DNA of 64,000 bases from Pomphorhynchus laevis (GCA_012934845.2 WNNJ02000185.1:62001-126000); one strand, 5' to 3'. Shown: positions 11,499 through 23,046, counted from the first letter of the stretch. Translations and numbers: made by a program. Notes: generated by a model not told the origin, from the letters alone.

Positions 11499-13700
11499 CG
11501 AAACATGATAGCAGATCTCCTAATAAATAGTAATAATAAGATAGCAGTTATCTTAATAAACCTGATAACAGGTCTCCTAATAACCATCCTTATTCCTATA
11601 CATCGTCTGATATTTATTAGTCAATTCCTAAAAAGTGACTTTTTAAATTCATTTTTTTATTTTAACTTGATATAAAATTACGCAATTACCTAAATTATAT
11701 GAACGAAATTGGTATAAAATTACTTAAATTATATGAACGAAATTAATAAAGTGTCTAGGATTAGTAAAGAGGACAGTAAAGTTGCGCAGGATTATAAGGA
11801 AGTTCCTCCTGATGACCTCTAATCCTTATTTTTATACATTTTATGTTGTTGATTAGTCAATTCATAAAAATTGACTTTTATCAAAAATTTCATTTTTTAA
11901 TTTTGACTTGGTATAAATATAAATTTTTTAAAATCTTATATAATTATTTATTATTTATCTTTATTTTTAATTTATATATCGCATAAAATGAGTAGACTTA
12001 GTTAGCTGATTTGATTTGTTCTACTGACATGTTATTATTGACCTGTGGACTTTGTTTTTCCGGTAATATAACCTCTGTAAGAAATACTGAAACTATGTAT
12101 TATTGGTTACGACTTTACTATTATTTTTCTTATTTTCAAACAAGTTTGATGAATTATTAATTCTAAAAAAAAGAAGTTTGCATCCCAAGGTGTTTACACT
12201 TTAAAATGTAAAGTGCTTCACGTGATCACGTTTAAGAGACCAGGTAATGGACCAATAGCTAGGTCGCGTAGCGCGTGGAGTGAAGGTGGTAGATCTTTAT
12301 AGATGTTGTTCCAGCCTGCAACCGCCTTTAGCGGGGCAGCCCCCTGTCAGATGCTGCTGGATGGCCCGTTGTAAACTAGGTTTAACCTAGTTTAAACTAG
12401 GTTACGATAAAAATAACATTGAAAGAAAATATTAAAATATAATAAAAAAAAACAATAATATAAAGAATAAATTTAAACTCTTAAGTGCCAAATTTTTATG
12501 GATGGATAATAAATAATATACTTTGTATTGGAATAAGATACTAGATAATCAAATTTCATCAGAAGAAATACATTATTAGCAAGTGATTTGCCCCGATGCT
12601 AATTGTGTCGAAGAATAGGTGCCGAAACCTGATAGCATAGCAGTTCCTCCTGATGACCTCTAATCCTTATTCTGATACAACGTCTGCTATTTATTAGTCA
12701 ATTCATAAAAATGACGTTTATTTTAAATTTCAATTTTTTATTTTAACTTGATTTAAATTATAGAAAATCTAAAAACAATTATTAATTTTATTATTAAATT
12801 ATTAAATTTTGATTTAGCATTACTATGTTTTGTAATTATACGTAGACTCAGTTAGCTGATTTGATTTAATGAATTTGGCCCCGATGCTATGTTATGGAGA
12901 GAGTTATAGGCCGAAACATGATAGTATAGCAGTTCCTTCTGATGACCTCTAATTCTTATTCTGATATATCTTCTGTTATTTATTAGTCAATTCATAAAAA
13001 TGACTTTTATTTAAAATTTCTATTTTTTATTTTAACTTGATATAAATTATAAAAAATCTTAGTTGAACATCAGTTCCTCCTGATGACTTCTAATGAAATA
13101 CATCATTAGCATGAATTTGGCCCCGCTGCTATGTTGGGTAGAGAAACAGGTGCCGAAACCTGATAACATAGCAGTTCCTCCTGATGACCTCTAATCCTTA
13201 TTCTGATACATAGTTTGTTATCTATTAGTCAATTCATAAAAATTGATTTTTATTTTTAATTTCAGTTTATAATTCAACTTGATATAAATTATATAAAATC
13301 TTATAACAATTATTTATTTTTAATTAACTTTTTATTATTTAACTATTTAACTTTTATATTGCATTATTTTTAATTTGCAATATAAAATACGTAGACTCAG
13401 TTTGCATATTTAATTTTTTAAATTAACTTGACGTTTTATCGATTAGTTAATAATGTCGGTTGATAAGTTATAATTATGGCAATTATTTTACAGTTGAACT
13501 TGCAATAAATTTTATCAAAAAAACTCCTCAACTCAAATACCGTATTTTATTTATTAGTCAATTCACAAAAATTAATTTTTATTAAAAAAATTAGAAATAG
13601 GGTCTGAAAAAATGATAACATAGCAGTTCCTTCAGATGACCTCCATTCCTTATTCTAATTAATCGTAAATTATTTATTAAATTTTGACTTATAAAAAATC
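11490..13700 (+). repeat. Irregular array of PLE 3'-tail units
   Basis: At least six partial units follow one another in the same orientation, at about 11495-11645, 11790-12030, 12395-12870, 12880-13060, 13075-13410 and 13550-13690. Shared blocks are GCCGAAACCTGATAGCATAG, CTGATGACCTCTAATCCTTA, TTAGTCAATTCATAAAAA, and the terminal CGTAGACTCAGTTAGCTGAT. Only the unit at 12395-12870 carries coding sequence upstream (RT C-terminus, FKLGYDKNN-like, ending WMDNK). Units end at the same 3' signature but begin at different points. Confidence 0.75.
12190..12395. other. Unusually GC-rich island of unknown origin
   Basis: This 200-bp block (containing GCTAGGTCGCGTAGCGCGTG and GCCTTTAGCGGGGCAGCCCC) is far richer in G+C than its surroundings. 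It ends at the palindrome TAACCTAGTTTAAACTAGGTTA, whose right half starts the PLE fragment at 12395. A tRNA-like A box and a weak B box (GTTCCAGCC) might be imagined, so a SINE head is possible, but I cannot support it. Confidence 0.35.
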
Positions 13701-14245
13701 TGAATTGTAGAAAATTGAAAGATAAAAATATTTATTATAGCTAACTGATCAAATTTATGTAATATAATTTTAACAGTTCATTATAACGGTTCGTTTCTTA
13801 GGAACAACATTATTGAGGAATATCGGTCGAAACCTGATTACATATCAGATCATCTTGAAAAATACTTCAAGTAATGCCTAATAACATTGCAGTTACTCCT
13901 ATAGATGCAAAATACTTCAAGTTTTTTAGGATTATAAAATATAGTATAATATAATATATAATATATTGTATATAATTATATATTATATAATATATAATAT
14001 AATATATAATATATTATATTATAAATATATTATAATATATTTAGGATTTATATAATATATTAATTAATATATCAATGAGTTACATTTGTATGTCAAATGC
14101 TAAGCTATTTTTTGATCAGATGTCAATTTACTTTTTTATTAATCTCTCAATAAAAACATAAAATTATTTAAAAATTAAATAAAAAGATTATATTTATAAT
14201 AAATAATTTTATTTATTTAAAAACAGTTTTATTGTATTTTTTCAG
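13701..14245. other. AT microsatellite and low-complexity DNA
   Basis: At about 13935-14065 there are nested TATAATATATAATATA repeats that are self-complementary. A strong acceptor-like site, TATTTTTTCAG, ends at 14245 on the plus strand and is followed by a 62-codon open frame (to 14435) that matches nothing I know. Confidence 0.5.
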
Positions 14246-14497
14246 ATTTATTACTCCCTTAATGAATCATTTAAATCATTTTTATTTATTAACTCAAGTT
14301 GAGTTAATAAATGTAAGATGTAATTTAACGCTAAAAATATATTTTAATTTAGATTATTCAAATACAAACTTGAAGTTGCAACTGTTAAATAATACTAAAG
14401 GATACATTTCAGAACTTGAATCCAATGTGGAATAACTAACGAGGCAGCATTTGCTAAGATGAAACGACAAGCAAATTTGTTTATTCTATAATTTACT

Positions 14498-14953
14498 ATG
14501 TTGTTTATTCGATTTCAACTGTTTCTGACATTATCCTATATCCGATACAGAACGGAATCGGCTAAAATTTCGAATTTTGAAAACAACATATATTACCTGG
14601 TAAAAAAGCAGCCATTTATAAACCTTGAATGCAACATGCAATTTGAGAATTGCGTTTTTGCAAGCGTCAATCACATTCACACTAGTTCATTACTGTTGAC
14701 CACAAAACCAACGACGGCATGCGATGCGTATCGCCTGGTGATGTTTTGCATACATATGGTAGTTCATCAAAATCGTAACGATTGCCTATCATCCATCAGT
14801 TATTCATACCGACAAACAGCGATTGGGAAATATCGATGGAAATGTATAATGCAAAGAATTAGACAGACTTCATCTGAAAAGAAATTTCTAACTTTTTGGA
14901 ATTTTAAGTTTCTGTTGTGCCTGTTTTTAATGCATATTATTCTTTTTATTTAA
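14498..14953 (+). CDS. Hypothetical 151-aa open frame; coding strand uncertain
   Basis: The plus strand is open for 151 codons in a GC-richer patch, which is long for this base composition. The product would have a hydrophobic start (MLFIRFQLFLTLSYI), a Cys-containing middle and a hydrophobic end (FLLCLFLMHIILFI). The minus strand competes: it holds acceptors TTTCTTTTCAG and AAATTTTAG, a donor CCAG/GTAATA, and short coding-like pieces (VIDACKNAILKLHVAFK, and PIPFCIGYRIMSETVEIE before a stop). Given the compact introns elsewhere, a small-exon gene on the minus strand is at least as likely. No family recognised. Confidence 0.3.
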   Translation: MLFIRFQLFLTLSYIRYRTESAKISNFENNIYYLVKKQPFINLECNMQFENCVFASVNHIHTSSLLLTTKPTTACDAYRLVMFCIHMVVHQNRNDCLSSISYSYRQTAIGKYRWKCIMQRIRQTSSEKKFLTFWNFKFLLCLFLMHIILFI

Positions 14954-16383
14954 AACGAAAAGGAATAGTTTCAATTGTACACGTTGATCATAAAAATATA
15001 CTATCAAGCTTTGAGATTACGTACAGGTTAAAGAATAATTTATTTATTTAATTATTTAATTAATTAATTTAAATAAATATTATAAACATTAAATACAAGC
15101 AGTTTTAGTATTTAAATTTAATAAATAATAAATTTTTAATCGCTTTTCAGTTCCATACTTTTTAGTTAAAAAGCATATAATATTAGAGTACAATACTATA
15201 ATATTGGATTACTACAATATAATATTTTTACTTTTAAAGAGTAAAATAGTTATAAGAGCAATACTTTTAAAGAACAAGGTATATAAATCAATAGTTGGGT
15301 ATATAAAACATTATCATTACAATTTATCCCATTAAGGCTTTTAATCGCGTATGCGATTAAAACTAAGCGAAAATTATTAAAATATTAACTTAAAATTAAA
15401 TAATATTTATTGAACTATTTAATAAACTAATTACTCTTCAAATTGCTTATACTGAGGGGATTTTCAAATGGTGAACATTGACAATTAGAAATCATAATCA
15501 CACCATAAACAGATAGAATTTCCCAAAATCTTAATGGAGAGCATTAGCATAAAGTTGTACTTTTGAAATAATCTATAACAGAGGTGATTAACACGTTGAC
15601 CATACTACCGCAAAGGTTTCAAAAATTTTGCGCTAAATTAAAGTTAAACATTTTAATGTTTAAAGTCTATAACTTAATAATTCTGTAATTTATTTTTACA
15701 CTAATAGAATCACTGTGGAACATTGACCATGTCTTACTGCGGTAAGTAAAGTCAAAATTCAACAGAAAGGAAAGACAACAGCGGAGGAAAAAAATATATA
15801 TATTTTCAAATACAACACGAACTTGAAGACTGCTTCGATTGCATAATTTAAAGTTGCTGATACCTTAAATAAATATAATAAACGGTTTTAAACAAGGTTG
15901 GTGTTGTTTCAAAAAATTTTAATCCGAAATAATGGCATCCGTCAAAGGAGGCCGTTTATGAGAAAAATTATATTTTGGAATGCAATCAAAACAAAATATC
16001 GTGTAGTCATGTTTGAGAATTGCTAATATTTAATGTGAGCCAAACTTTAAAAAATTAGATGCGAACGTTTTGGTTCATTTACTAAAATATATGATAGAAT
16101 AAAATTTTTATTTGAATTTAAAATAAATATTGATTATTTACTAAATATTGATTATTTACTAAATATTTGATTATTTACTAAAATATATGAATATTTTGAA
16201 AAATCAAATTGTTTGTCCATATTTAAGTTTCCAAACGTTTGATCATGCTGATCTACAGGAATGAAGTGAATAAAATACAATGAACAATATATGTAGTATA
16301 CGAAAATTATACAATCCGCTACGAAAATTCGATACACCTAGGATAACTTCCTAACGGAAGTATTTCTATTATTCAACATTTAG
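14954..16383. other. AT-rich DNA, no gene identified
   Basis: No reliable coding signal. A 61-codon minus-strand frame (16152-16337) has no recognisable features. Short direct repeats (GATTATTTACTAAATATT) occur at about 16130-16185. Confidence 0.5.
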
Positions 16384-16615
16384 ATGCAAAAGTTAATCAG
16401 ATCAAATGCTGATTTAGTTATTATATATTTCCAAAGCTTTCGCCGCGTTACGGCTCCGTCAATAATTCATTGTAAGTAGTTATAACCAAGAAATTTTTAA
16501 ACAGTAATAACTACTTACAATGAGCCACTGACGAAGCGTAACGCGACGAAAGCTTTGGCAATATATAATAATTAACTCAGCCTTTTATCTGATTAATCTT
16601 TGCATCTTAACAACA
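16384..16615. repeat. Long imperfect foldback with arms of about 100 bp
   Basis: The sequence from about 16384 (GATGCAAAAGTTAATCAGAT) to 16480 is repeated in inverted, diverged form from about 16508 to 16612 (ending ATCTGATTAATCTTTGCATC), with a centre near 16490. Both arms contain the block CGAAAGCTTTGG with a GACGRAGC-like block. The right arm is also the left copy of the direct repeat that brackets the fossil at 16.6-17.4 kb. Confidence 0.75.
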
Positions 16616-17510
16616 TGAAGCTGAAAGATAAGCGGATATTTAATTCTATTATTCATTGGATAAAGTAATAATATCAGTTTAAATAAATGGAATCTCACTC
16701 AACGCCTTAATTGATACAGGCAGTGTTAGTGAATTTACATCTCTACAAGCCCTTGAGCGCTGTAAACATTCTACAAAGCTTGGTAACGATATTGTCCATC
16801 TATCATTAGACGCTAATGTATGCCACATAACTAGAATGTGTGCGACATCTATAAATGCAAAAAGGTTGTAACGCATTTGCCTCATTTAAGGGAATTATGG
16901 ATACAGTGGTTAGACAAGAGAAGCTTCAAGGTGTATTTGCACACCTAGATGATATAGTTATCAGTGGTTTTACTAAAGAAGATTACGGTATAAACTATAA
17001 AAGATTCATGGCGCTGATAACTAAGCATGATCTTACTTTAATTACTGATAAATCTACAGGTTGATCTAACTCAATAAAAATGCTTGGTAATCTTATAAGT
17101 GATGTTATTGTTCAATCCCATCCTGATAGAATGTAACCTTTATTGCTAATGACACCTTTGAATAAAAAAGTCTTGTAAGAATTATAGGTGGTAGGTTCAC
17201 TTATTATTCACTGTGGATAAAAAAATTTAACATTGTGTATCGAAAACTAATGGAGGCAATCTTAATATCGGGTGCAGATAGCGACAAGAGCCTCTACAAT
17301 AAAGAAGAGGTGGTGGGCTGGCTTGATTAGATGCAATGATAAATATTAATGTATTATATGTTTTATATGTTTTAGATGAACCACTGACGAAGCCGTAACG
17401 CGGCGAAAGCTTTGGCAATATATATATAATAACTAACTCAGCCTTTGATCTGATTAACTTTTGCATCTCAACAACATGAAGCTGAGAGATAAGCGGACAT
17501 TTAATACTAA
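16525..17510 (+). mobile_element. Small Ty3/Gypsy-type fossil between direct repeats
   Basis: Two direct repeats of about 125-130 bp (16525-16652 and 17383-17504), roughly 85-90 percent alike, bracket 0.73 kb of decayed coding sequence. The inner part shows an aspartic protease trace (ALIDTGS) followed by a reverse-transcriptase trace (FAHLDDIVISGF) typical of Ty3/Gypsy elements. It is broken and much shorter than a whole element. The repeats may be short LTRs or belong to a second element that captured these pieces. Age looks moderate to old. Confidence 0.6.
17381..17416 (+). ncRNA. Hammerhead-ribozyme-like core in the direct repeat
   Basis: The repeat reads CCA-CTGACGA-A-GCCG-TAACG-CGGC-GAAA-GCTT-TGG. 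This gives the CUGANGA box, a 4-bp stem II, the GAAA box, a minimal self-complementary AGCU stem III followed by U, and CCA/TGG closing stem I. The left repeat (16524-16559) also has CTGACGA, GAAA and a 4-bp GCCA/TGGC stem I, but a poorer stem II. An extra A between CUGANGA and stem II is atypical. Hammerheads with tiny palindromic stem III are known from PLEs and retrozymes. Tentative. Confidence 0.28.
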
Positions 17511-17914
17511 CATTTAGATGAATAAAAGAAAATGCGTGAATTGTTCATTGTTCGAATTCACAATGTGAAAAATGAACGCTTCATTGATGGCTTGGATAGA
17601 TTGAAATGTGTAAAGTGTGTCAATGATGGCCAAAACTTGATTGCCTTGCGTTCAAAAACAAATTGCACCCTAAAGGAGATATCAAAGAACATAAAATAAA
17701 ATATTTATTTTAAATAAAATAAAATTTAAATTTATTTAAATATTTATCAAATAATTAATTATTTTAAATAATTTATTTAAATTATTTATTTACGATTATT
17801 TACAGAAAACTAATATTTAGTGTATTAATAGTGTACTTCAGTTAAAAATCCTCTAATTAACTTCTATTTCATCAAATACAATTTCATCAAATAAAATTAA
17901 CGATAATGACATCA
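17511..17914. other. No gene identified
   Basis: AT-rich sequence with a moderately GC-richer piece at about 17520-17680 that gives no recognisable protein in any frame. Confidence 0.45.
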
Positions 17915-19387
17915 TTACGACGTCATAAAATATATATGTATCGAAATGAATCGAAACATATATTTCATATCTTTATATAATTTAGATTTATTGAATATAT
18001 ATTTTACTATTTTCTGCTTGATGTTTTTTTTAAAGTAACCTAGTTTAAAATATGTATCTATTAAATTATTTAAATAATTTTGAAGAAAGCTAATATCATT
18101 ACATATTGTTGCAATTCTTAAAATTTCATTATTTAATGTATTATATTTTATATTATATGGTATGCATGAATGCTCATGCAAAAATATGTTTCTTGTAAAT
18201 TTAAATATGTCATCTTTACGATATAAATTAATAGTAGTTTTAGTTAATGTTAATTTAATGTTCATATCTAGATATACACCTTCTTTATCATTAATATTGG
18301 TTTTGTTAAGAATAAGGCTTTCTGGATAAATGTGCTCACTAATTGTATTAATAAAATTGAATTAATAGAAGCCTTAAATATTTTGATAAATCAAAATTAT
18401 TTGATTGCTGTATTTACATTTTTATTCAATTATTGCTCACTAATTGAATAAAAATTATTGGAATTAAATACACATATATCATCAATGTATCGAAACATAT
18501 ATTTCATATATTTATATTGTTTAGATTTAGTTTTTACACAGTTATGAACAAATTCATATTCTATAAAGCTTAAAAACAAGTCAGCTATAATTGGGCTACT
18601 ATTACCACCCATTGGAACACCTTTTACTTGTCTAAATATAGATGTCCCTACTTTTAAATAATTTTGATTTATCAAAATATTTAAGGATTCTATTAATTCA
18701 ATTTTATCCATATATTTATATTTATTTGATGGTTTAATTTTTGTTAGATAGGCGTTATAATTATTATAACATATATATGTATATCTTTTTCCGAATATAA
18801 GATTAATTAATTTTACTAACGCTTCTTTAATATCTACTTAAATCTAGATTTGTATAAAGCGTACTAAAATCGTATGTATTTATATTTTGAAAATTTATTC
18901 CTTTTGTCTGTTCTAAAAATTCTTTTGTAGAATTAATACTGAAATAGTGTTTTATACCAGTATTAATTTCGATTACCTTGCAATATTTTTTAAAATGTGC
19001 TTTAATTACTTTAAGTATTTTATTCATATAGACAGAAAGTGGTTTTAATGTACATTTAAACGCACTACATATGAACCTAGGTTTTATTGGATTTTTATGT
19101 AATTTTGGATTCCAATATAATATAGGTATAGTTTTATTATCTAATTCAACCTTTATACCCTTTTTATCCATTATAGAACAGTGACTTGTAATAATTGTTT
19201 CTAAACTCAACTCACTACGTTCATATGTTGGATTTACATTTAAATCATTAGAATTAACCTCTTTCACTAGTATATCATAATAAAGCTTTTTGCATATGAA
19301 GACAAAGTTATTACTAGCTTTATCAATAGTTGTTATTATATAGTTATCCTTTAATTTAGTAAGTTCTGTTACCGAAAGCCTTTGCAC
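17915..19387 (-). mobile_element. Penelope-like element, most complete RT copy
   Basis: Read on the minus strand the frame gives, in order: an N-terminal block (DNYIITTIDKASNNFVFICK), a PKLHKNPIKPRFICSA block, YDFSTLYTNLD, the RT core FRQVKGVPMGGNSSPIIADL, the active site YMFRYIDDICVFN, a thumb-like LTKTTINLYRKDDIFKF segment and the tail LGYFKKNIKQKIVKYI. PMGG and YIDD with this spacing are typical of Penelope-like RTs. Two or three breaks separate the pieces (near 18.8, 18.4 and 18.3 kb, the last with a small duplicated insert). No GIY-YIG endonuclease is visible next to it. It is almost identical to the copy at 29.2 kb, so activity was recent. Confidence 0.85.
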
Positions 19388-19881
19388 TCATCATGAGAAT
19401 GTTACCAATCAAGACAAAGCAAGTGTTATCTGGAAAATATTAATTTTGTATGAACCCTCTGAAATATAAATTAGAAGTTATCTGGAAAGTCGTGATACAA
19501 GATGGAATACTAAGATCCCACAATAAATTACGCCTTTAATGAATTTTATTTTTCTTAAAATTAAGACGATAATTGGATCTTTGAGCGACACTAAACTGAA
19601 CCAATTTTGTAATTATTTTTGACTCAATTAACTTAATTAGGAGTATAACTTTAATTATAAGTATCAACTAATTTGCGACAAATTTACTATAAATGAATTT
19701 CACTTGAAGCACATCAAAATAGGGATTATAATATTACGGACAATCTCAGTTGTGGATGTGACCAGCTATTATTTCACGAAAAATAAAATAAGTTAAACCA
19801 ATTCAAAAATAGTATAATAGTTTTTTTAAAATGAAATTGTTATTGAGAAGCTAAATGTTCTACGTTTTCGTTAATAGTTGG
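19388..19881. other. Region 3' of the glycine-rich gene
   Basis: AT-rich, no gene seen. It contains the presumed 3' UTR of the minus-strand glycine-rich gene. Confidence 0.5.
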
Positions 19882-20600
19882 TTAGTCTGTGCATGTACAT
19901 GTCACTGCGGCTAAACAAAAGAAAAATATAAAAAATGAAGTTCACTGCTAAAAACTTACATCCTCCGGGGACTACTCCGGTGCTACCACCTCCACAACAG
20001 CCGCATCCACTACCACCGCCGTTGGAATCACCACAGCCTCCACAGCCTCCACAGCCTCCACAGCCGCTACCACAGCTACCGCCATGATGACCACCGCCAT
20101 GATGACCACCGCCATGATGACCACCACCGTAGCCGCCGCCGTAACCGCCACCGTAGCCGCCGCCGTAGCCACCACCATACGGAATAGGACATGGAAGTCC
20201 ACCGTATGGAGGTATTCCAATGGGTGGGACACCAATTGGAGGCATGCCAACAGGAGGGAATAATCCTACTATCAAACATGTTAATATTTTAGTATAAAAG
20301 TGTTATAAATTACCAGGTGGCAATGGGACACAGGTTGGCATACACGGCACTGAACAGAGAGTTAACAAGTAAATGATTTAATTAAAATATGCTTACTTGG
20401 AACAGGGTGTATATGTGGCGGTATTGGTGGCTGTATATTTCCTCCTCCGCACCCATGTCGTTTAGATGCATCAGCTAGAGATGAAATGATATTAAAATGT
20501 GGCAGGACTGTTGTGTAGAAAAATACTTACAATAGCCATTCAAGTCAGCTGTTGCTAACGCTGAAATGACAAGTAATACAAGAGCAGACAATTTATCCAT
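19882..20600 (-). CDS. Glycine-rich secreted protein, five exons, 173 aa
   Basis: Minus-strand exons are 20600-20531, 20474-20397, 20349-20314, 20268-19960 and 19910-19882, with introns of 56, 47, 45 and 49 nt, all GT...AG. Every intron is phase 1. Exon 1 encodes a signal peptide (MDKLSALVLLVISALATA). Exons 2-3 encode Pro- and Cys-containing linkers. Exon 4 encodes PPIGVPPIGIPPYGG repeats, then GGGY repeats, three HHGG repeats, GCGGCGGCGGCG and a GCGCCGGG stretch. The last exon encodes only about ten residues ending CTCTD. The acceptor of exon 4 could be 3 nt further in (20265) without changing the frame. Composition suits an extracellular matrix, cuticle or eggshell protein. A TATAAAAG box lies 61 bp upstream of the ATG, and a TTTCAG acceptor lies 14 nt before it. 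Confidence 0.8.
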
Positions 20601-20660
20601 AGAAATATTTATTACTGAAACTTTTATCAAATTTTAGACAAGATTTTATTAAAATTGATG

Positions 20661-20668
20661 CTTTTATA
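20661..20668 (-). promoter_or_regulatory. TATA box of the glycine-rich gene
   Basis: TATAAAAG on the minus strand, 61-68 bp upstream of the ATG, which would place transcription start at about 20635. A strong TATA box fits a highly and stage-specifically expressed secreted protein gene. Confidence 0.6.
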
Positions 20669-22032
20669 GCCTGTTCTCGAAACATTGTTACCACATAGAG
20701 TATTACAAATTGACCTTGGATTTCAAGTTTATTAAGAATTAAACAACCTTGAGAAATGAAACGGACTTCTTAATACACACATTTAGATGACCTTGAATCA
20801 ACTACGAGTCTCGTATTAATTAATGGAGCGTATAATTGCTTGTATATTTTCTTATAAATATTATACAATCAAGTACAGTATTGCGACATCAAGGACAAAG
20901 TCTCCTACGATGTTCACTTGAGGGAGACATTAATAGCGCAATGCATTAATGCATAAAAACAAAAATTAGTAAATCTGTGAACAATCATTACGTTTTTTGT
21001 TTTTAGCACGTCGATTAATAATTTAATTTTACAAATTAATTGTAAAAATTGTTTTAATTTTTTATATTTTTTATAAATCAAATTTATTGACTGATGTTAC
21101 ATATTTTTTAATATAAATATATGAAAACACGGAAATATCTTTAGGTTGCATTTCCTCAGCTGCAATTTGATTATCCAGCGTAATATATCATCCTCATATA
21201 GAGCACATTATTGGTTATTTATCTGAAATAAATTCCCACTAAATCGATTAAATATCTTTTTTAATTATATTTTGATGATTTATAAATGCATATATAAATT
21301 ATTTATAAATGCATTTATGATACTTTTATTTAGTTTTATTTTATAGTGCCCTAATTTAAAAAAAGTCAATTTAATATTAAATACTGTATGAAAATATTAC
21401 ATGAAAATATCTTTATCTTACAAAAGGATTTTTATAGTCCAGTATCTTATTGGTAGTATACATATATAGTATATCATATTAATAGTATACAACACATTAA
21501 AATAAAAAAATTGAATTACAACAAATTTTACGATTTACTAAATTGTTTAATCGTGCAATTCGACAAAGTGGAATATACTAAAGAGCACTTATTTTTTTAT
21601 TTATGAATTGTTTTTATGATTTGATTTGTTATTTCATGTTTTTAAATCAAAAAATTTACCTAGAAAGATTTTGCTCGAATAACAAAAAACGTTTCCGAAA
21701 ACAAATGACGCATGATCCTAGAAAGGTAACAAGTAGCAAATATTTTATGAATATAGTAGCTACAAAGTACACTCTACTTACATCGTAGAACACTCCGAAA
21801 GATAAATTTCAAATTTACGATGTCCACGTAAAAATACAATGTGTTAGAGGTCATCTGAGTTCTACGGGTTATGGATTATGTTCTTACATATTATATAGGT
21901 CATACGTTTGCAATATTTGAGGTGTGGATTTAATTAGATATAAATGACTGAATATATAGTTAAAAAAGAAGGATGCGATTAACAAGGGTTTGTGAATATT
22001 TTTAGTATTTAGAAATAATAAATTTGAATAAT
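20669..22032. other. AT-rich intergenic DNA
   Basis: No gene found. It includes the upstream flank of the glycine-rich gene and the 3' flank of the RMND1-like gene. A 61-codon plus-strand frame at 21603 has no recognisable features. Confidence 0.5.
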
Positions 22033-23046
22033 TCATTTCTTTTGGAATTCATACATAGCTAGGCATACTTCAATCAATATAAGCGCTATGATGCAAAATT
22101 CAAGTCTGGTATGTTTCGTATCCTGTTTTGCGGATTGGATCAGTTTTATTAAATCAAGACAATGATTTATTTTCATGTTAGCAACCCTAACTCTTGATCT
22201 AATATTAAAATAGCGAAATAATTCATCTAATAGCCGTTCAGAATGTTCTCTGTCCCAGTAAAAGTCCGATGCATCGCATAAACCAGGTTTCAAATTCAGG
22301 CGGTGTTTTACTGTTAATAATTTGCGATTGAAATCCAGTAATGTTAATGTGCTGGTCTGTGCCCCCGTTAAATCAGTACAAGATGCCAAAATACTGTTGA
22401 TTTGAAAGATCAGATCATGCTCCCATAAAGCCAATCGAACACTACAAGCAATAGCGTCTGCAAATGGGTAGAGCGTACAGCCAAGATCCGCTTGAGTAAT
22501 TGCATTTGAGGGTAAAATGATTGTACTCTTATCATAATTAAACATTGGCTTATTGCTAGTAGTAGCGTTACCGTCGATACAATTTGTTAATCTCATTAAT
22601 AGTTCTTCACTTTCGTTTGCAATAATGTCATGGTCATAAGTTGTACCTATTTGTGCTTGTGTGATCAAATATTGTAATTTTTTATTATTTAAATCAATCG
22701 GTCCAGCTAAAAGAATGTCCTCAGCCACGCCAGCTGTTTTGAAAATTGATTTTTTGTAAAAATCAACAATGCAACCAAAATCGAACACGAAAATAGGATA
22801 TTCATCTTTATTTGAAGTTATACACAGTACACGATTTCGTTCTCCTTCGATATCTATCAATTTGTATTCAGGGAATGATGACTGTTGATCCAACAAAAGG
22901 GAACGCAATAAAGCTAAGTTGAATCCATCGAAGGAAATGCATCTGGATCGAAGAACTAATCGTTGATTATGATGATGGCACAAACGACGAATGCAAATTA
23001 TTGATGTTGAACCAATTATGGATCTAAGTTTTGAAAGTATTAACAT
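22033..23046 (-). CDS. RMND1: RMND1-like DUF155 mitochondrial protein
   Basis: An intronless 337-aa frame. The C-terminal half carries the DUF155/RMND1 signature: a LYPFADAIACSVRLALWE block, a KHRLNLKP block, DFYWDREHSERLLDELFRYF, a SRVRVANMKINHCLDL block, and a final hydrophobic helix (RLEFCIIALILIEVCLAM) at about residues 308-326. The N-terminus (SKLRSIIGSTSIICIRRLCH) is basic and hydroxylated, as in a mitochondrial targeting sequence. RMND1 proteins are inner-membrane proteins that support mitochondrial translation. At 337 aa it is shorter than human RMND1 (about 450 aa), mainly at the N-terminus. The ATG sits 2 nt after a TTTTCTTAG acceptor, so the start is well supported and probably trans-spliced. 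Confidence 0.88.
   Translation of the reverse strand: MLILSKLRSIIGSTSIICIRRLCHHHNQRLVLRSRCISFDGFNLALLRSLLLDQQSSFPEYKLIDIEGERNRVLCITSNKDEYPIFVFDFGCIVDFYKKSIFKTAGVAEDILLAGPIDLNNKKLQYLITQAQIGTTYDHDIIANESEELLMRLTNCIDGNATTSNKPMFNYDKSTIILPSNAITQADLGCTLYPFADAIACSVRLALWEHDLIFQINSILASCTDLTGAQTSTLTLLDFNRKLLTVKHRLNLKPGLCDASDFYWDREHSERLLDELFRYFNIRSRVRVANMKINHCLDLIKLIQSAKQDTKHTRLEFCIIALILIEVCLAMYEFQKK

Noticed and set aside
11490-13700. CTGATGA in the PLE tails as a hammerhead ribozyme
   Set aside because: GAAA lies upstream of CTGATGA, which would need a type II permutation, but the space between cannot form both required hairpins (stems III and I).
13935-14065. AT palindromes as a replication origin or regulatory element
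   Set aside because: Simple TATAATATA microsatellite; nothing specific supports a function.
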